From Peteryoungia desertarenae (GTDB taxonomy: Bacteria; Pseudomonadota; Alphaproteobacteria; Rhizobiales; Rhizobiaceae), in NCBI RefSeq assembly GCF_005860795.2, contig NZ_CP058350.1, positions 3,502,501-3,566,500 of the forward strand: a DNA stretch of 64,000 nt, written 5' to 3'. Both the position numbers and the translations under genes were made by a program. Positions 44,238 to 52,318 of the stretch are shown in pieces; the stretch's first letter is position 1, and each line of letters opens with the position of its first letter. Below the pieces are notes generated by a model that searched no databases, was not told the DNA's origin, and saw only the letters and a list, made by a program, of their open reading frames with translations.

Positions 44238-45242
44238 TCAGCCTTCAACGCCCTGGATAGCCGAAATCTGCCAGCGTGTGTTGTCGCGGCGAACGAAGGT
44301 CCAGATCTCAGTCGTTTCGACCGGAGCCTCGGCATCGCCATCGACGACGTTACCCGTCTGCCGATCGATCATATAGTCGACCGCCTCATAGCGCATCGCG
44401 ACAGTTGCATATTCCAGCTTGTCTTCGCGCCAGCTTTCCGCGACATCACCCTGGACGAGGTGCACATCGCGCACCTGGTTCTTGATGCCCTTGGTGGCAT
44501 TATCGCTCAGCTCTTCCGCCAGATAGGACATGGCCTCCGGCGTGGTGATCCGACGAAGCGCCGAATAATCTTCCGCCGCATAGGCCGCCTGCATTTCCTG
44601 CAAGAGCTTCTCAAAACTGTCCAGATCCTGCGGGGTCACGCCGATCTCGTCGGTGCGTCCGGTAAAGGACCGTGCCGCACCGCCGCCCATGCGCGGGATC
44701 TCGAACAACGGACGACCCGCACCGCCACCATTGCCGGCGGGACCGCCTGCCCCGTCGCCACTGGCATTGTCACGGGACATGCCATCCGCATAGGCCGGGC
44801 GACGATTGGCGAACATGCGCATGGCGAAACGGATCAGGAAGAAGATCAAGAGACCCTGCAGAAGCAGGCCGAGCAAGCCAAAGCCGCCGCCGAAGCCGGT
44901 GCCCATCAGCAGGCCGAAGAGACCACCGAGCAGAAGTCCGCCCATGAGACCGCCGGCAAGTCCGCCAAACATGCCGCCCGAACGAGCTGCGGTCTGGGTC
45001 GCCGCACCGGCCGGCGCTGCTGCATTCGGCTGGGCCGCATTGGTGCGCGGCGTCATGGTCCGCTCGATGGGAGCGGCCGGTGTCGGCGCTGTCCGTGTCT
45101 GTGCCGGCGCATCGAATGTGCGTGTGCCACGGCTACCAAAGCCGCCGCCAAATCCGCGACGCGCCTCGGCATAGTCGACGGCGACCAGCGTCACCATCAT
45201 GCCCAATGCCAAGGACGCAAATACCTTACCATAACGCTGCAT
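44238..45242 (-). CDS. Tim44-like (TimA) domain membrane protein
   Basis: This 334-aa protein has an N-terminal signal or anchor (about 8-27), a Gly-rich pair of hydrophobic segments (about 89-140, LMGGLLLGGLFGLLMG and FGLLGLLLQGLLIFFLI) and a C-terminal Tim44-like domain (about 200-334) with FEKLLQEMQAAYAAEDYSALRR and TEIWTFVRRDNTRWQISAIQ (quoted in part). Bacterial Tim44 relatives such as TimA are inner-membrane associated; the function is unclear. It is a single gene between two terminators. Confidence 0.88.
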   Translation of the reverse strand: MQRYGKVFASLALGMMVTLVAVDYAEARRGFGGGFGSRGTRTFDAPAQTRTAPTPAAPIERTMTPRTNAAQPNAAAPAGAATQTAARSGGMFGGLAGGLMGGLLLGGLFGLLMGTGFGGGFGLLGLLLQGLLIFFLIRFAMRMFANRRPAYADGMSRDNASGDGAGGPAGNGGGAGRPLFEIPRMGGGAARSFTGRTDEIGVTPQDLDSFEKLLQEMQAAYAAEDYSALRRITTPEAMSYLAEELSDNATKGIKNQVRDVHLVQGDVAESWREDKLEYATVAMRYEAVDYMIDRQTGNVVDGDAEAPVETTEIWTFVRRDNTRWQISAIQGVEG

Positions 45243-45388
45243 CGCGTTTCCTACCCTCGTGTTTGTGTGCTCAGGTCCGCAAACCTTTGACCCTTATATG
45301 GCGAGGGCCGGCCCTCATTTGAAGACCGGCCCTTCGATCTGACGAAGAATTGACCAGAAGTGCTGACTTTACAGGCAGATCTGGCGGC

Positions 45389-45502
45389 TCAGGCACCAAG
45401 CCAGAGCTTGATGCCGAGGCCGACCACGGTCACCGTGGCGACCCCCGCTGCCCACAGAGCGATGAACCAGAGCAGCCGCTTTGCAAGGGTGGACGACCGC
45501 AT
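45389..45502 (-). CDS. DUF2474/CydX-like small subunit of cytochrome bd oxidase
   Basis: This 37-aa single-helix protein (hydrophobic LLWFIALWAAGVATVTVVGL) fits the DUF2474 family that accompanies CIO-type cytochrome bd oxidases, the counterpart of CydX. Its ATG overlaps the cydB stop in the sequence TGATG and is preceded by GGAGGAGGG. It is shorter than the usual annotation cut-off. The small subunit likely stabilises the haem core of CydAB. Confidence 0.85.
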   Translation of the reverse strand: MRSSTLAKRLLWFIALWAAGVATVTVVGLGIKLWLGA

Positions 45503-46506
45503 CAATGATAGCCCTCCTCCGGATTGATCTTGCCGCGGAACACCCAATAGGCATAGGCGGTATAGCCCAGGATCATCGGCACCAGAATAACGGCCCCGAC
45601 CAGCAGGAAGGCGAGGCTGTCATCAGGCGCCGCCGCCTGCCAGATGGTCAGCGACGTGGGCACAATATAGGGATAGAAACTGATGCCAATGCCTGCATAA
45701 CCGAGCACGAAGAGCCCGAGCGCCGCCAAAAAGGGCCGTGCATCATGCCCCCGCTTCAGGCCGGTCACGATCAGGTAGAGACAGGCGAGCACCAGGAGCG
45801 GCACGATCACCGAGAAGATCATGGTCGGGTAACCGAACCAGCGCTCCAGATAGAGTGGTTTCAGCCAGGGCGTCCAGAGACTGAAGATGCCCATCGCCCC
45901 GACAGTGGCAAAGGCGAGAAAGAAGGCGAAATGCCTGGCCCGCGCTGCCAGATGGCCGGTGGTTTTCATCACCAGCCAGGTGGCGCCAAGCAAGGCATAG
46001 CCGATCACCAGGGCCACGCCGGTTGCGAGCGAAAACGGTGTCAGCCAGTCCCACCAGCCGCCGGAATAGGCACGATCAGCCACCGGAATACCCTGGACCA
46101 AGGCACCGAGCGCTATTCCCTGACAAAGGGCAGCCAGCGTTGAGCCGCCGGCAAAGGCCCAGTTCCACAGATATTCGGCCCGCTTGGTCCGCCAGCGATA
46201 TTCAAAGGCAACGCCGCGAAAGATCAGCCCGAGCAGCATCAGGATCAGCGGCGCATAGAGCGCGGGCAATATGGTGGCATAGGCGAGCGGAAACACTGCA
46301 AGCAGTCCGCCACCACCCAAGACCAGCCAGGTTTCATTGCCATCCCAAACCGGGGCGACCGAATTCATCATCTGGTCGCGGTCATGTTTTTCCGGAAACA
46401 GCGGAAAGAGAATGCCGACCCCGAGATCGAATCCGTCGAGAATGACATAGGCGAGCACGGCAAAGGCAATGATGCCGGCCCAGATGAAGGGGAGATCAAT
46501 GGGCAT
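45502..46506 (-). CDS. cydB: Cytochrome bd-type (CIO) quinol oxidase subunit II
   Basis: This 334-aa membrane protein has eight or nine predicted helices. Family motifs include YVILDGFDLGVGILFPL, NGNETWLVLGGGGL-like WDGNETWLVLGGGGL, and RGVAFEYRWR. With CydA it forms the cyanide-insensitive quinol oxidase of the inner membrane. ATG 46506 has GGAGG upstream and lies inside the end of cydA, giving an 11-bp overlap. Confidence 0.95.
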   Translation of the reverse strand: MPIDLPFIWAGIIAFAVLAYVILDGFDLGVGILFPLFPEKHDRDQMMNSVAPVWDGNETWLVLGGGGLLAVFPLAYATILPALYAPLILMLLGLIFRGVAFEYRWRTKRAEYLWNWAFAGGSTLAALCQGIALGALVQGIPVADRAYSGGWWDWLTPFSLATGVALVIGYALLGATWLVMKTTGHLAARARHFAFFLAFATVGAMGIFSLWTPWLKPLYLERWFGYPTMIFSVIVPLLVLACLYLIVTGLKRGHDARPFLAALGLFVLGYAGIGISFYPYIVPTSLTIWQAAAPDDSLAFLLVGAVILVPMILGYTAYAYWVFRGKINPEEGYH

Positions 46507-47905
46507 GCTTGCCTCCATGTCCAGGTTGGGATGCAGGCGTGATACCGGAGGTCCGGATCGGACCTTCATCGAGTGGTTCCAGTGGATCGCGCGGCAGGCG
46601 TCCCATCAGGCGCAGAATGTAGAATGTACCTGCTCCGAAAACGACGAAATAGACGATGATGAAGCTGATGAGCGAGGCAGCCACGGCTGGAGCGGCAATC
46701 GGCGACAAGGAGTCAGCCGTCATCAGGTGGCCGTAGACCGTATAAGGCTGACGCCCGACCTCCGTCGTGATCCAGCCGGCCAGCACCGCGACGAAACCTG
46801 ACGGTCCCATTACAACGGCCATCCGATGCAACCCTTGGTTCTCATAGAGCGTACCACGCCAGCGACACCAGAGACTGAAGAGGCCGACACCCAGCATCGC
46901 AAAACCAAGAGCGACCATCACCCGGAACGACCAGAAGACGATCGTCACTGGCGGCTCCAACGCGTCGGGGACCGCATCCAGCCCGTCAAGCGGCGCATTG
47001 AGATCATGCTTCAGGATCAGGCTGGAAAGCTTGGGTATCTCGATTGCATAATCCACCCGCTTTTCGGTTTCGTTCGGTATGCCAAAGAGAATGAGCGGTG
47101 CACCCTCCGGATGGCTGTCGAAATGCCCCTCCATCGCCATGATTTTCGTAGGCTGATGCTCCAGCGTATTGAGCCCGTGCATGTCGCCGACGAAAATCTG
47201 GATGGGAGCGACGATGGCAGCCATCCACATCGCCATGGAAAACATCGTCCCGGCACGTCGCGGCGCCGTGCCCTTGATCAGGTGCCATGCCCCGACCGCG
47301 CCGACGACGAAGGCCGTCGTCAGATAGGCGGCGATGACCATATGGGTGAGACGATAGGGGAAGGACGGGTTGAAGACGATCGCCCACCAGTCAACCGGCA
47401 CGAACTGTCCGACATCGTTCATGGCAAAGCCCGCTGGCGTCTGCATCCAGGAATTCACCGAGAGGATCCAGGTGGCCGAGATCAGCGTGCCGAAGGCAAC
47501 CATCAGCGTAGCAAAAAAATGCAACCCCAGTCCCACACGACTGCGGCCAAACAGCATGACCCCAAGGAAGCCGGCTTCAAGGAAAAAGGCAGTGAGCACC
47601 TCATAGCCCATCAGCGGGCCGATGACCGGGCCAGCCTTGTCGGAGAAGACGGACCAGTTCGTGCCGAACTGATAGGACATCACAATGCCGGACACGACCC
47701 CCATGCCGAAGGCAACGGCAAAGATGATCTTCCAGAAATCAAAGAGTTCCAGATAGATCTTGTCTTTCTTCCAGATATAGAGGCCCTCCAGCACGGCGAG
47801 ATAGCTCGCCAGTCCAATCGAAAAAGCCGGAAAGATAATGTGGAAGGATACTGTGAACGCGAACTGGATTCGCGCCAAGATCTCGGCATCGAAGTTCTCG
47901 AACAT
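46496..47905 (-). CDS. cydA: Cytochrome bd-type (CIO) quinol oxidase subunit I
   Basis: This 469-aa subunit has haem ligand H22 (FAFTVSFHIIFP), the b558 ligands in YRLTHMVIAAY, the GRQPYTVYG motif and a short Q-loop, typical of cyanide-insensitive oxidases rather than E. coli CydA. It is a low-proton-yield, high-oxygen-affinity terminal oxidase. The operon here is cydA-cydB-DUF2474; the CydDC assembly transporter is not in this window. Confidence 0.96.
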   Translation of the reverse strand: MFENFDAEILARIQFAFTVSFHIIFPAFSIGLASYLAVLEGLYIWKKDKIYLELFDFWKIIFAVAFGMGVVSGIVMSYQFGTNWSVFSDKAGPVIGPLMGYEVLTAFFLEAGFLGVMLFGRSRVGLGLHFFATLMVAFGTLISATWILSVNSWMQTPAGFAMNDVGQFVPVDWWAIVFNPSFPYRLTHMVIAAYLTTAFVVGAVGAWHLIKGTAPRRAGTMFSMAMWMAAIVAPIQIFVGDMHGLNTLEHQPTKIMAMEGHFDSHPEGAPLILFGIPNETEKRVDYAIEIPKLSSLILKHDLNAPLDGLDAVPDALEPPVTIVFWSFRVMVALGFAMLGVGLFSLWCRWRGTLYENQGLHRMAVVMGPSGFVAVLAGWITTEVGRQPYTVYGHLMTADSLSPIAAPAVAASLISFIIVYFVVFGAGTFYILRLMGRLPRDPLEPLDEGPIRTSGITPASQPGHGGKHAH

Positions 47906-48061
47906 GGGCTAAGCCTTTCGTTCCTGGTCCCCCGACACGGAAACGACCCTACAGGATCAACTACCAAGAAGCCAATGCGAAGCCTCGCCCTGCGTCAGTT
48001 ACACGCATATCAATTTCCATATTTTTGATGACTGCGGCGCACACCTCGGCAAAACGCAAAC

Positions 48062-48083
48062 GGCGCGGGTTTGATCCCGCGCC
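48062..48083 (-). terminator. Terminator of serA
   Basis: On the minus strand GGCGCGGG pairs with CCCGCGCC (loop ATCAAA), followed by GTTTGCGTTTTGC, about 30 nt past the serA stop. Confidence 0.65.
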
Positions 48084-48114
48084 GCCTTGAATTCCTGGAG
48101 AAGCAGTCAGTCGA

Positions 48115-49710
48115 TCAATCGACGTTGAACACCAGCGACTTGGCCTGCTTCACAGCCGGATTGGCGGTCAGCTGGTTCAGCACGGCCTGATCAACCGGGC
48201 CATCGACATAGAGAAGCGCGATGGCATCGCCGCCTTCCTTGTCGCGACCGAGCTGGAAGTTCGCGATATTGACCTTAGCATTGCCGAGCGTGGTGCCCAT
48301 GAAACCGATCATGCCGGGCACGTCGGTATTGGAGATATAGATCATGTTCTGACCGACATCGGCATCCATGTTGATGCCCTTGATCTGGATGAAGCGCGGC
48401 TTGCCGTCGGAGAAGACGGTGCCGGCAACCGAGCGGGTCTGCTTCTCGGTGGTGATGGTGAGCTTGATGTAACCGTCGTAGACGCCGGTCTTGTCGCGCT
48501 TCACTTCCGAGACAATGATCCCCTTTTCCTTCACCATGATCGGTGCCGAAACCATGTTCACATCGGCCACCAACGGGCGGATCAGACCGGCGAGCAGTGC
48601 CGAGGTCAACGCCTTGGTGTTCATCGTCGAGGTGACACCGTCATAAAGGATTTCGATTTCCTTGATCGGGTTCTCGGTCATCTGGCCGGCAAAGGAGCCG
48701 AGCACGTCGGCGAGGCGGATGAACGGCTTCAGGATCGGCGCTTCTTCAGCCGTGATCGACGGCATGTTGATGGCGTTGGAGACGGCACCCTTCATCAGGT
48801 AGTCCGACATCTGTTCGGCGACCTGAAGCGCGACGTTTTCCTGGGCTTCGGTGGTCGAGGCGCCCAGATGCGGCGTGCAGACGACATTCGGCAGGCCGAA
48901 GAGCGGGCTTTCGGTCGCGGGTTCGACCTCGAAGACATCGAAACCGGCACCTGCGACATGGCCGGACTTGATGGCTTCGGCAAGGGCGGCCTCGTCAACC
49001 AGACCACCGCGGGCGCAGTTGATAATGCGCACGCCAGGCTTGGTCTTGGCAATGTTCTCCTTGCTGAGGATGCCGCGTGTCTTGTCGGTCATCGGCACAT
49101 GCAGCGTGATGAAATCAGCCTTGGCGAGGAGTTCGTCCAGCTCAACCTTGGTCACACCCATTTCTTGGGCGCGATCATTCGACAGGAAGGGGTCATAGGC
49201 CAGCACATGCATGCCAAGGCCGATGGCCTTCTTGCAGACGATGCCACCGATATTGCCGGCACCGATGACACCGAGCGTCTTGCCGGTGATCTCGACACCC
49301 ATGAACTTCGACTTTTCCCACTTGCCGGCCTGGGTCGAAACGTCGGCCTGCGGGATCTGGCGGGCAACGGCAAACATGAGGGCGATGGCATGTTCCGCCG
49401 TCGTGATCGAATTGCCGAAGGGCGTGTTCATCACGATGATGCCGCGCTTGGACGCAGCCGGGATATCGACATTGTCGACGCCGATGCCGGCGCGGCCGAT
49501 GACCTTGAGGTTGGTCGCAGCAGCGATCAGTTTTTCCGTTGCCTTGGTGGCAGAGCGAATGGCGAGACCATCGTAATTGCCGATGATTTCAGCGAGCTTT
49601 TCCTTGTCCTTGCCGAGCTTCGGCTGGAAATCAACTTCGACGCCGCGATCGCGGAAGATCTGGACGGCGGTTTCCGAGAGTTCGTCGGATACGAGAACGC
49701 GAGGTGCCAT
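48115..49710 (-). CDS. serA: D-3-phosphoglycerate dehydrogenase SerA
   Basis: This 531-aa long-form enzyme catalyses the first step of serine synthesis. The catalytic and NAD-binding core (about 1-315) contains GVIGAGNIGGIVC, the DELLAKADFITLHVPMT region, catalytic R and E, and the terminal His in TPHLGASTTEAQ. The substrate-binding intervening domain (about 315-450) and a C-terminal ACT domain (about 455-531) for serine feedback complete the protein. It lies downstream of serC on the same strand. Confidence 0.97.
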   Translation of the reverse strand: MAPRVLVSDELSETAVQIFRDRGVEVDFQPKLGKDKEKLAEIIGNYDGLAIRSATKATEKLIAAATNLKVIGRAGIGVDNVDIPAASKRGIIVMNTPFGNSITTAEHAIALMFAVARQIPQADVSTQAGKWEKSKFMGVEITGKTLGVIGAGNIGGIVCKKAIGLGMHVLAYDPFLSNDRAQEMGVTKVELDELLAKADFITLHVPMTDKTRGILSKENIAKTKPGVRIINCARGGLVDEAALAEAIKSGHVAGAGFDVFEVEPATESPLFGLPNVVCTPHLGASTTEAQENVALQVAEQMSDYLMKGAVSNAINMPSITAEEAPILKPFIRLADVLGSFAGQMTENPIKEIEILYDGVTSTMNTKALTSALLAGLIRPLVADVNMVSAPIMVKEKGIIVSEVKRDKTGVYDGYIKLTITTEKQTRSVAGTVFSDGKPRFIQIKGINMDADVGQNMIYISNTDVPGMIGFMGTTLGNAKVNIANFQLGRDKEGGDAIALLYVDGPVDQAVLNQLTANPAVKQAKSLVFNVD

Positions 49711-49753
49711 GGTGCTGGGCTCCTTAAAGGGGTTCAGACTGCAACCTTTCCGC

Positions 49754-49839
49754 CGTCATGCGCGGGCTTGTCCCGAGCATCTGCGACCGATCGGTCCTGG
49801 TGATGGGATAAGATCCTCGGCACAAGGCCGAGGATGACG
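49754..49839. repeat. Rhizobial-type palindromic repeat pair between serA and serC
   Basis: Two 28-nt units in inverted orientation (49754-49781 and the complement of 49812-49839) agree at 23 of 28 positions, both starting CGTCAT and containing a CTTGT hairpin loop flanked by GG/CC. They bracket a 30-bp spacer. This resembles intergenic palindromic repeats dispersed in rhizobial genomes. It lies between two genes transcribed in the same direction. Confidence 0.7.
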
Positions 49840-49860
49840 TTGTCATGCCTTGAAAAAGGA

Positions 49861-51039
49861 TCAGGCGGCAGCCTTGGCGAGAGACGCCTTCTGCGTCTCA
49901 TAGGCGAAGGAGAGCCACGGCATCAGAGCCGCCATGTCAGCAGTCTCGATCGTGGCACCCGCCCAGATGCGAAGACCGGCCGGTGCATCGCGATAAGCTC
50001 CGATGTCATAGGCGACACCCTGCTTTTCGAGAATGCTGGCAATGCCTTTGGCAAAGGCGGCCTGAGCGTCGGCATCAAGCGCCGTAATCTCAGGGTCAAC
50101 GATCTTGACGCAGACCGAGGTGTTGGAGCGCGTGGCCGGGTCGACGGCGAGATTGGCGATCCAGTCGTTCTTCTCGATGAAGTCGAAGATCACCTTCGCA
50201 TTGGCATCGGCACGCGCGATCAGGGCTTCGAGACCACCGATCGACTTCGCCCACTTCAAGGCATCGATATAGTCTTCGACGCAGAGCATGGACGGGGTGT
50301 TGATGGTCTCGCCGACAAAGATGCCTTCGATCAGCTTGCCGCCAGAGGTCATGCGGAAGATCTTCGGCAGCGGCCAGGCCGGAACATAGGTCGTCAGACG
50401 CTCGACAGCGCGCGGCGACAGGATGATCACGCCGTGACCGCCCTCGCCGCCCAGAACCTTCTGCCAGGAGAAGGTGGTGACATCGAGCTTCGAGAAGTCC
50501 ATGTCCTGGGCAAAGGCTGCGGAGGTGGCGTCGCAGATGGTCAGGCCCTTGCGGTCAGCCGGAATGAAATCGGCATTCGGTACGCGCACGCCCGAGGTGG
50601 TGCCGTTCCAGGTGAAGACGACATCGCGGTCGAAATCGACGGCGGAAAGGTCCGGCAGCAGGCCGTAATCGGCATTGAACTTGCGGACATCGGCAAGCTT
50701 CAGCTGCTTCACCACATCGGTGACCCAGCCGGCGCCAAAACTTTCCCAGGAGAGCATGTCGACGCCACGTTCGCCGAGCAGCGACCACATGGCCATTTCG
50801 ACGGCGCCCGTATCGGAGGCCGGAACAATGCCGATGCGGTAGTCAGCGGGGACGTTCAGGATTTCGCGGGTCAGGTCGATGGCCAGCTTCAGCTTTTCCT
50901 TGCCGACCTTGGCGCGGTGCGATCGGCCGAGCGGGGCATCGGAAAGCGCATCGAGCGACCAACCGGGACGCTTCGAGCAGGGGCCAGACGAAAAATGAGA
51001 GTTTGCCGGACGCGCGGCAGGGGCGACGATATCAGCCAT
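49861..51039 (-). CDS. serC: Phosphoserine aminotransferase SerC
   Basis: This 392-aa PLP-dependent class V aminotransferase, of the alphaproteobacterial SerC type, converts 3-phosphohydroxypyruvate to phosphoserine. The PLP lysine lies in [14 protein letters not shown]; substrate and PLP contacts include [25 protein letters not shown] and [14 protein letters not shown] 51039 follows AAGGG. It pairs with serA immediately downstream. Confidence 0.96.
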   Translation of the reverse strand: MADIVAPAARPANSHFSSGPCSKRPGWSLDALSDAPLGRSHRAKVGKEKLKLAIDLTREILNVPADYRIGIVPASDTGAVEMAMWSLLGERGVDMLSWESFGAGWVTDVVKQLKLADVRKFNADYGLLPDLSAVDFDRDVVFTWNGTTSGVRVPNADFIPADRKGLTICDATSAAFAQDMDFSKLDVTTFSWQKVLGGEGGHGVIILSPRAVERLTTYVPAWPLPKIFRMTSGGKLIEGIFVGETINTPSMLCVEDYIDALKWAKSIGGLEALIARADANAKVIFDFIEKNDWIANLAVDPATRSNTSVCVKIVDPEITALDADAQAAFAKGIASILEKQGVAYDIGAYRDAPAGLRIWAGATIETADMAALMPWLSFAYETQKASLAKAAA

Positions 51040-51194
51040 ATAGATACCCTTCCAGGTAATTAGCCTCTCGTTGGGGAGAGGTGTCCCGCCGTCGGAACTA
51101 CTCCTGTCGCCTGTCGTCGTCAAGCGGCGCAACGTCGCTCCGAGAAATATTTTTGGCGCGCCTGCGGCATGTCTCGGTGTTCACCAAATGCAGA

Positions 51195-51216
51195 AAGGCC
51201 GCCCGGAGGCGGCCTT
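51195..51216 (-). terminator. Terminator of the Omp gene
   Basis: On the minus strand AAGGCCGCC pairs with GGCGGCCTT (loop TCCG), followed by TCTGCATTT. Confidence 0.75.
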
Positions 51217-51239
51217 GCGAGAAGTCAGTGACATCGATC

Positions 51240-52070
51240 TCACTTGTAGACCAGCGGAGGCGGTGGGTCGAAAGCGACCTGCTGCTCCTGGCAACCGCCG
51301 AATACATAGCGAGCACCGGCATACAGCTCATGGCTTTGGAAGCCCTTGTCATAACCCGGCCCACCGTTGGAAGCGAAGCCGAACATATCACCACCCATGG
51401 TATGGCGGAAACGGTAGCCGGCATCGGCCTTGACGGCGCAGGTGAGATCAACGGAAGCACCCGCCATCAACTGGTAGGCAAAGCGCCAGCTGCCGGCTCC
51501 ATGATGCTCGACTGTGGCGTCGCATCCGCCTCCATCGTTTTGGCAGGAGGTGTTTCTGAGTTTGTCCCACTTGACATACGAGCCGCCGATACCGCCACCG
51601 ACATAGGGCGTGAAGTATCCGTAAGTGCCGAGGTCAACATAGGCATTGGCCATGAGAGTGTAGGCACGCATTGCGGAAATGTCAGTCGATCGGCACGGCT
51701 CAAGCGGGAAGCCGCAGCTCCCGACAGTCGAACCGCGGAAATCGCTCTTGAACTTGTAGTCGAAGGTCAGATCGGTGCGCAGATAGTTGTTGATCTGGTA
51801 GCCGACACCAGCACCGACGGTGAAGCTGTCTTTCAGGTCGACGGTTGCAAAATCATTAACGAGGGCGTTGGATCCCTGAAAATAATGAGCGCCTTTGATC
51901 TTGTTGAAGCTATAGCCAAGGTCACCGCGCAGATACCAGCCGGAAGCCTCGGATACCGTGATTTCCGGTGCCGCGATATAGGGCGCCGGCTCGGGTTGAT
52001 ACACATCTGCAGAATAGGCAGTCGTGCTGGCCAGCATGGCGGCAGCGACAGCAATCAAGCTCGTCTTCAT
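51240..52070 (-). CDS. Omp25/Omp31-like outer-membrane beta-barrel protein
   Basis: This 276-aa protein has a Sec signal peptide (1-21, ending AYSA) and an eight-strand beta-barrel pattern: GWYLRGDLGYSFNK near the start, TVGAGVGYQINNYLRTDLTFDY (quoted in part: VGAGVGYQINNYLR), FTPYVGGGIGG and HELYAGARYVFG at the end. It belongs to the rhizobial/Brucella Omp25 group of abundant outer-membrane proteins. Two extra cysteines occur in CGFPLEPC. ATG 52070 has GGAG upstream. A perfect CtrA consensus site lies about 90 bp upstream. Confidence 0.88.
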   Translation of the reverse strand: MKTSLIAVAAAMLASTTAYSADVYQPEPAPYIAAPEITVSEASGWYLRGDLGYSFNKIKGAHYFQGSNALVNDFATVDLKDSFTVGAGVGYQINNYLRTDLTFDYKFKSDFRGSTVGSCGFPLEPCRSTDISAMRAYTLMANAYVDLGTYGYFTPYVGGGIGGSYVKWDKLRNTSCQNDGGGCDATVEHHGAGSWRFAYQLMAGASVDLTCAVKADAGYRFRHTMGGDMFGFASNGGPGYDKGFQSHELYAGARYVFGGCQEQQVAFDPPPPLVYK

Positions 52071-52158
52071 GGCAGGATACTCCAAATTCCCCTGGTTGCT
52101 TAAATCAGGCCAGAAGCGGCCGATAATCAGAACACGTGAGGATAATGGAATGGAAAAG

Positions 52159-52173
52159 TTAAGTTGCACTTAA
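52159..52173. promoter_or_regulatory. Perfect CtrA consensus site upstream of Omp gene
   Basis: TTAA-GTTGCAC-TTAA matches TTAA-N7-TTAA at all eight fixed positions. It is embedded in the exact inverted repeat GTTAAG-TTGCA-CTTAAC. The site is 89 bp upstream of the Omp start codon. CtrA is known to control Omp25 abundance in Brucella. Confidence 0.55.
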
Positions 52174-52260
52174 CCCTAGTCATTAACTCTGCCTCTTTGG
52201 ACCTTGCTAACCAAGACGCTTGGGAACGAAGTAATGTTCCTTGCGACAGGAAAGGAAAGC

Positions 52261-52286
52261 GGCGCGCGTCCCGTCGGACACGCGCC
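52261..52286 (-). terminator. Candidate terminator of the chemoreceptor gene
   Basis: An imperfect hairpin (GGCGCGCGTCC with GGACACGCGCC) lies 33 nt past the chemoreceptor stop. On the minus strand it is followed by GCTTTCCTTTCC. Confidence 0.55.
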
Positions 52287-52318
52287 GTTTCGATCGAGTC
52301 TTGTTTTGGCAGGGCCCT

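Noticed and set aside
47906..48114. FNR-type site upstream of cydA
   Set aside because: ATCAA and TTGAT occur at 48008-48028 but in the wrong order and spacing for an FNR box.
52141..52200. A second CtrA box TTAA-N9-TTAA overlapping the perfect site
   Set aside because: The spacing is 9, not 7; only the TTAA-N7-TTAA at 52159-52173 fits.
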